From Lepas anatifera (taxonomy: Eukaryota > Arthropoda > Thecostraca > Lepadidae): 64,000 bases of DNA. The number at the start of each line of letters is the position of its first letter. The stretch's first letter is position 1. The position numbers were made by a program, and so were the translations under genes. Below the pieces are notes generated by a model. That model was not told where the DNA came from, did not search any database, and saw nothing but the letters and a program-made list of their open reading frames with translations. The stretch is from positions 172,501 to 236,500 of the forward strand of contig JAOTON010001138.1 in assembly GCA_034440635.1 (NCBI GenBank). Direction: 5' to 3'. Below, in pieces: positions 10,861 through 19,309 of the stretch.

Positions 10861-12800
10861 CCGTACCTAAAACCTACAGCTCTATCTTAACTAGCTGCAT
10901 GTAGATAAGCTGTGCAACCCACTACATGCTTTTGCCATACCCCAACCGTGATCCACTGAACTGATTTAACCCTACAACGATGGGCCTATAGCCTCGCAGC
11001 TGACTGCCCGAAAACCCAATCATCCCTAGCATCGCGTGTAATCACGAATCTGGCAGCTTGCGGCAACTTTCGACATGTAAGTTGCTAAGTAAGCTAAGTA
11101 GTTGCTATGTAAGTTCGAAAATAATTGGCTATGCCATTTATTGACAGCGTTTACGTGGCAAGCGTTGCCAGATGGAGAGGGATTTTTCATGGTCTGAAAT
11201 AAGGAAGTAAGCCCCTTGCTTTACACTTTAAAGCGTGCGAAAATGTTATGCCGAGAGCTTTGGGTGAAATGAAATATGCCAATAGTGATTTATTGACACG
11301 CTCTACAGAACTGCTATCTCAGTTCAAGGCCCATGATAAAAGTGGACGCTCCCTTTAAAGAAATACGGGGAAGTCTTAACTTGATTCTTGTCAAAGTGGT
11401 ACAGAATAGCGTTTCTGGCTGATTCTCTATATTCTCGCTTTTATCGCATGATTAGGAAAGTAGTCAGTGGATTTATCCCATGGAAGGGGAGATCCAAGCC
11501 GGCGATTTTCCCAAGGCTAGAAAATGTCGCTGGGGAATCCTAAAGGAAGGAATATCTGAAGAGGATCCTCCTGCCCTGTTTAGCCCAGACGTAGGTAACA
11601 TGTTTTGGCCGGAGCTCGCGTGTCGAGGACGCACTGAGCATTTTGAAGGAGGCGCACGTGCCCGTGATACCACAGGAGCAGAAGCCACCAAGTCTACCCC
11701 AGCTGAGACCAATCGAAGGCTTGGGATACTTAAACAGGAGGTTTCGGGAGGAGGAGGGGAGGCCAAATCTGATGAGCCACTGAAGGCTCGTATCCACCAG
11801 GTGCCCGCCGAGATCGGCCGGGAAGTCCCTCGGGCAGTGGTAAGGAGCGTGTGTGTGCGCGTGCAATCTACAGACCAACGGGGTGCTGATTGGCTGTCTC
11901 GCTAGTGATGACAGATACCCCAGGCTGTGTGCCGACTATGTGTGAAACGGTAACGTGCTGCTGTCAAATGCATATTTTTGTTCCAACATTAAATGCTTAG
12001 CCGTTAGATCGTCTGGGTACCCTTGCTATTTTCCCCCAATAAAATTCTGGTGACTGGCCTGAATTTCGTGTTATTTCTGGCTACATGCACTCTCTCAATG
12101 CCAAATTTCCCGAGCTGTTGGTCAACGAAAAGTTGATGGCTCTCTTTCCTATCCCGAGTTCATCAAACCCCCAAATTAGGAAAATGGTCACTGGTCTCCG
12201 AGTTGACGCGATCCGCGGTGGGATAGGTCACTTACCGAAGAAAACGAGAAGCTCAGCAACCAGACTGCAAGTAATGAAATGTCTTAACAGGAGGAATTGC
12301 ATTGCTGGTATGGCCGAAGCGGAGCTGCACCCCTCGAGGTTGTACTCCGCTTCACTATTCCGCCTAACAAATTTTATTAGTGAAATCAAGCAATTAGAAA
12401 CGTTTGAGAGAGTCGCTGAGGGACAGATCATATATAGGTGGGATCATTGATTGAAAAGGTGGGAAATAAGGAGGAAACGGTGGGATCAAACCGTCAATCA
12501 ATAGATTCGGAATATTCCTGAAACAATTGTAAAATATGTTGGTCAACGTACTCAAACTTTGCTTCACAACAAGCCTTACTTCTTACCAGCCCACTGTATT
12601 GCATTGGACCATTTTTCCGGTGCAATAGTCAAAACAACCACATATCTGGCAGACGCACAACCATATATCGAGCGAGCACACAACCACATGTTGGGCGGGC
12701 ACACAACCACGTGTGGGGTGGGCAGGAGTGCGACCAGCGCCCTAAGGCTGAAAAAGGGGCGGTCAATAATAAAATAGGGGCGCCGAACCACGAGGCAGAG
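10861..12800. other. unannotated; two medium ORFs without recognised family
   Basis: ORFs of 141 codons (11480-11905, +) and 121 codons (12085-12450, +) were inspected. Neither shows a domain or splice context I recognise, and the first is also open on the opposite strand. They are left as unassigned sequence. Confidence 0.4.
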
Positions 12801-13030
12801 GGCAGCTGGAGGTGAATGTGGGCGGTCTATGTTTAAGTGGGGTACCCTGAGCTTGCACAAGAACGGCCAATCGTGGAGAAGGTGCGCGCAGTCATGCAGG
12901 GGAGGGCGGTTAAAAGTGGATGGGGGCGGTCCATGTTGCAGTGGGGCTGGAAAGGAGGGCAATTGTGAAAACGGAGCGCCCATCCACCAACTTGAGGGCG
13001 GCCGAAGGTGAGGGCGGTCCATGTTGAAGT
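12801..13030 (+). repeat. degenerate repeats of a GGGCGGTCCATGTT motif
   Basis: A GGGCGGTC(C/T)ATGTT-plus-AGTGG module recurs at about 12820, 12925 and 13012 with GAGGGCGG spacers. It looks like a decayed minisatellite; the period is irregular at about 85-105 bp. Confidence 0.5.
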
Positions 13031-13860
13031 GAAATTGTTACAAGGAAATCAGAGTGTAGTTACCTGCAAAATATTGCTTGTTTTTATGTGATGGCTATGG
13101 TTTGAACTTGCCGAAAAGTTGTCTTTAGAAGTCGGTAGCTAAACGTGGCATCTCCAAAACTTTTGTAAGCTGTAAACGTATTCACTTTGACCGAATTAGC
13201 TCGCAATCATTCTTACTTGGTGCTTTCATTCGTGCAGTGTGAAGAGATCGTGGGAATCGCTTACATTTCCTCTCTGCGCTTGGCAAGCACAATAGACCAG
13301 CACCGTACAGTGGCGGATCTGCCGGTCGGGTTGGGAGGGGCAAACCAAGTCGAAGAAAAAAAAAAACGTCGCGCAACTGGCTAAATTGACTTCCCGGTAC
13401 GGGTGTTTGAGGAGAAAAAAAAACGTCCGGGCTAAATGTTTTAGCTTTTTGACTTAACTGGTTGTTAGTTGAAGTTAAGACCAAATGTTGCTTAACTAAA
13501 TGGTGGGAAGGTTGGGGGTTTCGTGGGGGATTCGCACCGTAGAACATATAGTTAACTTATGGTAGCCACCGGGAATGGTGTGGCGCAGCACAAGCCTGAT
13601 TGGCAAGGGTTAGCAAAGCTAAGTCTTTCTAATGCCTATTTTTGGGGCATAGTTTGGACCAGGGCTTGGATGTCTTGTCTCTCCCTTGAATGGGGCAGCC
13701 CCACCTGTGATGCTTTGCTCTCTTCTGGGGAAATTTTCCTGATGGAGGGGCGGCATGTTTACAGTTGCACTTGTCTTGTGATATTATTATATAGTGGGCA
13801 TCTGGAAATGGGCTAGGAAAATATGCTTTAAAGGTAAAGGAACACACTGACAAGTTGGAT
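13031..13860. other. unannotated, no recognisable gene
   Basis: Nothing recognised apart from A-rich homopolymers at about 13355 and 13415. Confidence 0.45.
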
Positions 13861-13884
13861 ATTAAATATATATTCAAAAGCAAG

Positions 13885-13950
13885 CACACGGACGCGTTTC
13901 GTAACTTCTTCAGCGTGTGTTTTAACACACGCTGAAGAAGTTACGAAATG
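13885..13950 (-). ncRNA. palindrome with hammerhead-ribozyme-like core
   Basis: 13895-13921 and 13924-13950 are 27-bp arms of an inverted repeat with one mismatch and a 2-nt centre. Read on the minus strand, 13919 to 13885 has the order of a type I hammerhead: CACACG (stem I), CTGAAGA (matches CUGANGA), a short AGTTAC, GAAAC, GC, GTC (cleavage triplet), then CGTGTG, which pairs with the first block. ACGCGT gives a minimal stem III. The weak point is stem II, where AGTTAC hardly pairs. Such motifs are known in Penelope-like elements and retrozymes, but no reverse transcriptase of that type was seen here. Confidence 0.3.
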
Positions 13951-14169
13951 CGTACTGTCAAATGGGTCTTCAAAAAATATTCTTTGTTCAATCCTTACGA
14001 AGGAAGATGTTGGTATTGGTGATTTTTATGGCAAGTATTAGTAAGTGTTTGTTCCCTATTCTCAATGGCGTATCTTCGAATAGAACGGTATATTTTTTAA
14101 CTCATAATAAATAAAATATTCCATTATTTTTAAGAGTTGGTAGATTTCACAGCGCTGGACTGAGTAGCA

Positions 14170-14400
14170 TGATTATAAGCCGGTAAGATGTTTAATGGCC
14201 TGCCTCCTCGGATCCTGGATTTAAAATGGAGCTAAAACACTGAGATTATATATTCGTGACAGCCCTCCATCAAAATCATAGTAAAACAATAGGTAAAATC
14301 GGAAATTCCTGGTCATAGTGTAGCAAGACCTCGAATTGAGCTTCACACAAATGCCTTTTAGAAAGAAGTCCTAAAAATGGAAGTCGTGACAATAAATTCT
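14170..14400 (-). repeat. dispersed repeat, inverted copy of 22040-22245
   Basis: Reverse-complement blocks shared with 22040-22245 include TAATGG/GGCCGTTAAA, AAAATGGAGCTAA, CTGAGATTATATATTC, GCCCTTCATCAAAATCAT and GTGTAGCAAGAC. Identity is high but not complete. Function unknown. Confidence 0.7.
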
Positions 14401-14772
14401 CTGGCTACCTCTAACCCATGGTCATAGATTGTGTCCATAACACTGCAGGACTAAACCAGTAGTTGTATGCCAGACTTTTTATTTATTTCAGCTAGTCAAT
14501 TTCTTTTTGTTGACAAAAAACGCGTATTTTTTAATTTGCTGATTATTGATTTTTGTATGTTGCCTGCAGCTAAAATGGCGTCAATATCCTCTTCTCTATC
14601 ACCATCACATATAAAGCTGCACCAGTTCAATGATTGGAAAATTGTCCATTATTTTCAGCCCGATGAAATATTTTATCAGATATGCTTTGCTCTATTTAGT
14701 TAGTTCGTATTGATCAAACTATTATAATTGCTGGCTGCAGATAACACATCATTCATTTCTCTATCTGTAATA
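14401..14772. other. unannotated, AT-rich flank of the LINE
   Basis: Nothing recognised. It ends at the 3' target-site duplication of the LINE. Confidence 0.5.
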
Positions 14773-14785
14773 CATGTTAATCATT
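14773..14785. repeat. 13-bp target-site duplication (3' side of LINE)
   Basis: CATGTTAATCATT, identical to 19297-19309. It lies directly after the CAT-repeat tail of the minus-strand LINE. Confidence 0.9.
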
Positions 14786-14837
14786 GATGATGATGATGTT
14801 TCCGGCACTCGGCAGCTGCCATATGGGAGGCGCCTCG

Positions 14838-15310
14838 TCAGAGGCGTCCCAGCCGCCGGATGAAGGCCGCCAGCCGAGGCGGATCGCCCAGCGCCTCTTG
14901 AATTGTCGGGTCGTCCCGGCCAAAGACATTCTGACGGAGAAGAGCTCGCGCTGGGCATTCTGTTAAAAGGTGCTGCATTGTTTCCTCGTCCTCCCCGCAC
15001 TCCGGGCACGTGCCATTTGGTGCCAGTCCCACCCGGTGCTGGTAACTGCGGAGGAGAAGGGAGTGGCCCGTCCGCAGCCTGGCCACTTCGGTGGATTCTA
15101 GGCGGGAGAGGCCATGTTTGTCCCCTAGGACCACTCTCTTGGTGCCGTTTTCCTCCGCATATCGGGTGGTACTGACACTTTCAGTCCACAAGCTGTGCGC
15201 GTGGCGCCTTATGCAGCTGTTCGCGGAGTTAAAATCAATCTGGGTGGAACCCTGGTCCAGTGTGGCAGCGGCACGCGCCACTTCGTCGGCGAGCTCGTTT
15301 CCCCCGGTAG
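14838..15310 (-). pseudogene. LINE ORF part 4: end of RNase H and C-terminal zinc knuckle
   Basis: Resumes in the next frame with GGNELADEVARAAA, completing RNase H (GNELAD Asp). A basic region (EVARLRTGHSLLLRSYQHRVG) leads to the zinc knuckle CPECGEDEETMQHLLTEC, spacing CX2CX8HX4C, and the end FIRRLGRL before TGA. This knuckle type is standard at the C-terminus of I, Ingi, Jockey and R1-type LINEs and is thought to bind RNA or DNA. A one-base change in the G-run near 15300 explains the frame break. Confidence 0.9.
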
Positions 15311-17236
15311 GCCAGCGTGGCCCGGGACCCATTGAAGGGTTAGGTGGATGCCCATGCTGGCCAGGGTCGAGAGTTGGTGCCAAACCGAGCCTGCCAGGGC
15401 ATCGGATTGAGCGTGCGGGCCCTCCGCCAGGCGGGTTAGGGCGGACTGCGAATCAGTGCAGACTCGCACTTCTCTCGATCGACACTCGGCTGTGATCGTC
15501 ACCAGATGGCGCAGGGCCGCATCCAGGGCAGCTAGTTCTGCCCGGAAACTGGACGTGTAGTGGCCGGCAGGGACTCTGGTCCGCTTCAAGGAGTTGTTTT
15601 CCCTGAGTACCACTGCGCCTCCACCGCCATGCTCAGTGCCACTTGTCGCGGATCCATCCGTGAAGATTGAGATATCCGCTGGCGGGAGCGCAGCCAGAGT
15701 CCTTTCCGCCGCCGCGAGTCGTGCTTCTGGAGGGTCCGTCTTCTTCGTCTGGACGACTAGTTTCGTCCGAATGTCGATATTCGGGGATGGAGTCTCCCAT
15801 GGCGCGACCTGCGGTGTAACCTGCAGAGGCTCCGCGGGAAAAGCGGCTAGGCCTGCCTCTGCGGAAACTGCCAGGCCGGTCTCGGCCCATCCGCGGTCCT
15901 GCTGTAGCCTCAGGCTGGGTCTCTCCGCAAGCAAGAGCGGTTGTAGCGGGTCGCCCGGAAGGTCGAGGACGTGCCGCTGCACCGCGATGGCCGCGAGCTG
16001 CTTTCGTCGTATGCTGAGAGGCATGACGTCCGCCTCTCGCTCCAGAGCGGCCGTCGGCGTCGACCTCAGGCAGCCAGTTATCGTCCTGCAGGCCTGTCGC
16101 TGTACGACCTCGAGGCGTTCTAGGTTAAAGCTCGCCACCCCAGGCATCCAGCCACCGGCTGCGTAGTCTGCACAGGATCTGATGAACGCGAGGTACACCA
16201 GCCTGAGGTCGGACGCCGCGGCGCCCCAGGACTTGCCACTAAGCGCCCGTAGCGCCCCACTCCTCTTCTTCATTTTGCACCTCAGGTTCTCGATATGGTG
16301 GCGGAAGGTCAGCGTCCGGTCGTACGTGACCCCTAGGAATGTCGGGGTCGCTTCGTGGCTTAGTCGAGCGGCGCCGAGGGTCAGGTTGCACTCTCGTCTG
16401 GCCTCTGCTGGGTCGAGCGAGAAGAGGGTGCCAACTGTCTTCTCATGGCTGATGGTTAATTTCCACTCTTCCGCCCAGGCCGTAAGACAATCCAGAGCTC
16501 TTTGGACTCGTCGCTCTGCCGCAGCGACGGTCCGGTCAGTGGCCCAGATTGCCAGATCATCGGCGAACAGCGAGGTCTGGACGCCAGGTGGTAGGTGCTC
16601 GATGAGGTCATTGATGTATGAAATGAATAAGGTGGGAGAGCAAACGGCCCCCTGCGGCGTGCCCTCACGGATGCATCTGAAGCGTCCGCACTTCCCGTTA
16701 TATGTGACACAGGCCTGGCGGTCGGTCAGAAAGGATCGGACCCAGGCCAGGTAGCAGCGCGGGAGGCCCATCTTAGCGAGCTTGTTGATGATTCCCGTGC
16801 GCCAGGCCTTGTCGAAGGCGCGCGAGAAGTCCACCAGGACCATAACGGTTTTCTCTCGCTTCTGGAAACCATCGGCCACGGCCTGGGTCACCTTTAAAAC
16901 TTGATCCTCAGTGGACCGACCCTTCCTGAAACCGGTCTGCACTGGGGAGAGGAGGCCTCTTGACTCTAGCAGATGGGAGAGCCGGGTTTGTACTAGTCGT
17001 TCTGCTAGTTTAGATGTGCAGCTTAAGAGGCTTATTGGTCTGTAGGAGCCTACTTGTCCTTTTGGCTTGCCTTTCTTGGGTACCGGTATAATCATCGCTT
17101 TCTTCCAGGCCGAAGGCAGCTCTCCCCTCGTCCAGGTCAGATTTATGAGGTCAAGCAGTCTGGTGGGTGTGGGATGGGCGGATTTGTTGGGTCCAGCCCT
17201 GGGGCGCGCTTTCCCGGCAGGCGCTTGAGGCGTCAT
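15209..17236 (-). pseudogene. LINE ORF part 3: reverse transcriptase and RNase H
   Basis: RT motifs in order: SYRPISLLSCTSKLAERLV (residues 64-82), TGFRKGRSTEDQ (101-112), VLVDFSRAFDKAWR (motif A, D136), EGTPQGAVCSPTLF (motif B, 191-204), SLFADDLAIW (motif C, 222-231, both Asp present), EWKLTISHEKT (motif D) and FLGVTYDRTLTF (motif E). RNase H follows: IFTDGSAT (D527), SFRAELAAL (E567), CTDSQSAL (D595) and QWVPGHAGLPG (H640). The frame then slips in a G-run near 15300, before GNELAD. Catalytic residues of both enzymes are intact. The N-terminal ATG is arbitrary, since the native frame comes from the APE part. Confidence 0.92.
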
Positions 17237-18350
17237 TCAGTTCCTGTTTAGTGAACAGGCCGCAGCATCCCGTCCGCTCCCCCTGGCACTGTCTGCATGC
17301 CACTCTGAGGTGGTTGGTGACGGCGTGCTTGTATTTGCGGTCCCTTTTCACCCTCGGTGGTAGGTGGCTGACTTTGGCGTACTCTTTAATGAAGGCGTTC
17401 GCTTTCTTGGTGTCAGCGGTAATGGTTTTCGCGCCAATCTGAAGGGCCTCATCTTGTCTGCCGCCGCTTTCCCGGCTGTCGATGGTTCGGATGGTCCTCC
17501 AAACTTTCTGGAGGTCAGAACGTAGACTGAGATCGCCCGCAAAGCCTCGCCAGGACTCTCGTCGTGCGCGCAGAATTAGAGAGGATGTTTCCCTCGACGC
17601 GTGGGTCCAGGCCGGCACTTGCTCTGGGTCGGCTCTGGCGAGGGCACGGAGGCGATTCCGTTTACGGACTGCCTCGTCCACTTCTGGTGTCCACCAAGGC
17701 TTAGGGGACTTCCGGCTGCCTCTGGGGATGGTCTCAGCGGCAGTATCAGTTAGAATACGGGTGAAATCCCGGGCAGCCACTGTAACGGAAACCTCTTCCG
17801 TCCATGGCTGCAGGGTGGCCAGTCTCTCGTCGACTATGTTGGCATACTGTCTCCAGTCCGCTTTCTGGTAACTGTACCGGGTCCTCGGACGAGGTCTCGC
17901 ACTCGATTTCCCTGTTTTGATCTCGATGATGATTGGTTGGTGGTCGGACGATAGTTCTGGCTTGGTCTCCCATCGCACCCGACCCACCCACCTTGAGTGG
18001 TGTAGTGAGACGTCCGGCGCCGATTGGGAGAAGGGTGGTGCTCTGCTCTGACGGGTGGGCTCCCCGCTGTTTGCCGGGACGAAGCTGTGAGCGGCACACC
18101 AGTCGTCGATCGTCCTGCCTATGTCATCTTCGGGTACCTGGAGGTCCCAGAGGGGACTGTGTCCATTTGCGTCGGCGAGTATGAATGTATTTGCAGTGTG
18201 GGGCCAGTAGTCCGGATCGAAATTTTGGACACGGTCGTCTCCAGCACCTCTCCTAATAGGAGGAACGTACACATTGACTATTGTGATTCGTGCTTCCCAT
18301 GCAGGTTTCGACGGCGACAGCGTCGGTCGTCGGGTCGTTGGGGGCAACAC
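17151..18350 (-). pseudogene. LINE ORF part 2: APE endonuclease and linker to RT
   Basis: Carries the remaining APE motifs: RITIVNVYVPPI (about residues 21-32), FILADANGHSPLWD (56-69, metal-binding Asp/Asn and His), SQSAPDVSLHHS (108-119) and LSSDHQPIIIEI (133-144, catalytic Asp-His). The protein would nick target DNA to prime reverse transcription. The upstream frame joins near 18300, where VAVET in one frame meets WEARITIV in the next. The last 30 codons are out of register with the RT frame; the break lies near 17200. All APE catalytic residues appear intact. Confidence 0.88.
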
Positions 18351-18474
18351 TGGGCCGCTCCAGGCATCTGTACGGAATGCCTTCGCGGATTAAGGTCGCC
18401 ACTCCTCCGCCCGTATCAGAGTTTGCACGTCTACCTCTCGTTCGGTCTTGTCTGACGACGTGATAGCCCTGCAC

Positions 18475-19296
18475 TTAGAATTTGTCATTCGACCTCAACT
18501 TGGTTTCTTGCAGACAGACGAGATCCGGTTTGTTGACGTGTAGAAATCGTTCTAGTTCCACCTTTTTAGATTGAACACCATCGGCGTTCCACTGGAGAAT
18601 CTTCAGGTGTTCGCACCTAGCTGGCCGCATTTGACGGGGTCGCGGCTGCGGCCGTGGCCCATCAGGTGCACAGGATCGCCGCCGGTGGCCAGGTGAGGGA
18701 GGACTCCGCACAGGGGCGGGCGCAGCAGGGTCGACCACCCGCGGGGGCCAGTCGCCCCGGCCCGTCCTGGCGGGGCGGCGGCAGCCGCGACGACGCCTAT
18801 CTGGCGGACCACGCCTGCCGCAACTGCCACCAGCCGCCACCAACGCGTCAGGAGACGATGCTGGTACCCCCATCCGGCCACCTACCTGAGTGCAATGCGG
18901 ACAGAGCCATGCATCTCCCGTCCGAGCCAATCTACTCAAGTCAGCGGTGAGGCCGACGCACCTGCGATGGTTCCACCTAGCACAGGAAGAACACCTGATC
19001 GAGTTTTGGGCGACCTCCGCCCCACACTGAACGCACGGGTAGGCCGGTCCGCCGTCTCCAGCCCCCAAGGCGCCACCACCACGCGTCAAGCGGGAAAAGA
19101 CTGTACGGGTGAGATTTGTACACCTCCTATGGTGCCAATCTTCACAGTCCTGGCACGCTCCGTATCTTGTAGGGCCCGGATTTTGTTCCACGTCTCCCGC
19201 TCGTTGGAGGACTAGGGCGAGGTAGGCCGTGTTACCTCGCTCCTGCAAAAATATAATATGATCTTTAATATGATCTTTATCGGCTGGGATGGCTGC
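18475..19296 (-). pseudogene. LINE ORF part 1: 2A peptide, PHD finger, start of APE
   Basis: Residue numbers start from a non-ATG codon at 19341. A leader ends in YLALVLQRAGDVEQNPGP (2A, residues 40-57). A CX2CX4HX2C half-finger follows at 63-74, then a full Cys4-His-Cys3 PHD-like finger: C103, C106, C117, C120, H125, C128, C147, C150 with W145. A Pro/Arg-rich linker leads to the APE start LKILQWNADG and CLQETKL (catalytic Asn and Glu). The frame ends at TAA 18475-18477, yet the same frame continues downstream with VQGYHVVRQDR and GGGVATLIREGI, so the TAA is a point lesion. The only in-frame ATGs upstream of the 2A lie in or at the edge of the TSD, so the copy lacks a start codon of its own. 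Confidence 0.85.
19171..19197 (-). other. 2A-like ribosome-skipping motif (GDVEQNPGP)
   Basis: Nine codons translate to GDVEQNPGP, preceded by the hydrophobic YLALVLQRA. This matches the 2A consensus D(V/I)ExNPGP exactly. 2A makes ribosomes skip the Gly-Pro bond, releasing the upstream peptide and restarting at Pro. Such motifs are established in trypanosome L1Tc and in several animal APE-type LINEs. Here it would separate a short leader of about 40 residues from the finger-APE-RT polyprotein. Activity in this copy is inferred from the motif only. Confidence 0.88.
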
Positions 19297-19309
19297 CATG
19301 TTAATCATT
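19297..19309. repeat. 13-bp target-site duplication (5' side of LINE)
   Basis: CATGTTAATCATT, identical to 14773-14785. It sets the 5' end of the inserted element at 19296. Confidence 0.9.

Larger units (their letters stand above)
14786..19296 (-). mobile_element. near-complete 2A-bearing APE/RT/RNase H LINE (Ingi/I-like)
   Basis: A 4511-bp non-LTR retrotransposon flanked by a perfect 13-bp TSD. One long reading frame originally encoded, in order, a 2A-like peptide, a PHD-type zinc finger, APE endonuclease, reverse transcriptase, RNase H and a CX2CX8HX4C zinc knuckle. The frame is now broken by one in-frame TAA (18475-18477) and three frameshifts (near 18300, 17200 and 15300). A 3'UTR of about 50 bp is followed by a four-unit CAT tail. 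Single-ORF elements with RNase H and a terminal zinc knuckle fit the Ingi/I assemblage; the exact clade needs a tree. GC content is much higher than in the AT-rich flanks. Few lesions and an intact TSD suggest fairly recent insertion. Confidence 0.93.

Noticed and set aside
11480..11905. 141-codon ORF as a gene
   Set aside because: No domain, no splice context, and the opposite strand is equally open.
14773..14785. CATGTTAATCATT as part of the LINE consensus
   Set aside because: It occurs once on each side, immediately outside the CAT tail at one end, as expected for a TSD; the older copy ends in its CAT-type tail without it.
14903..18950. Plus-strand ORFs of 90-190 codons
   Set aside because: They are antisense shadows of the GC-rich LINE ORF.
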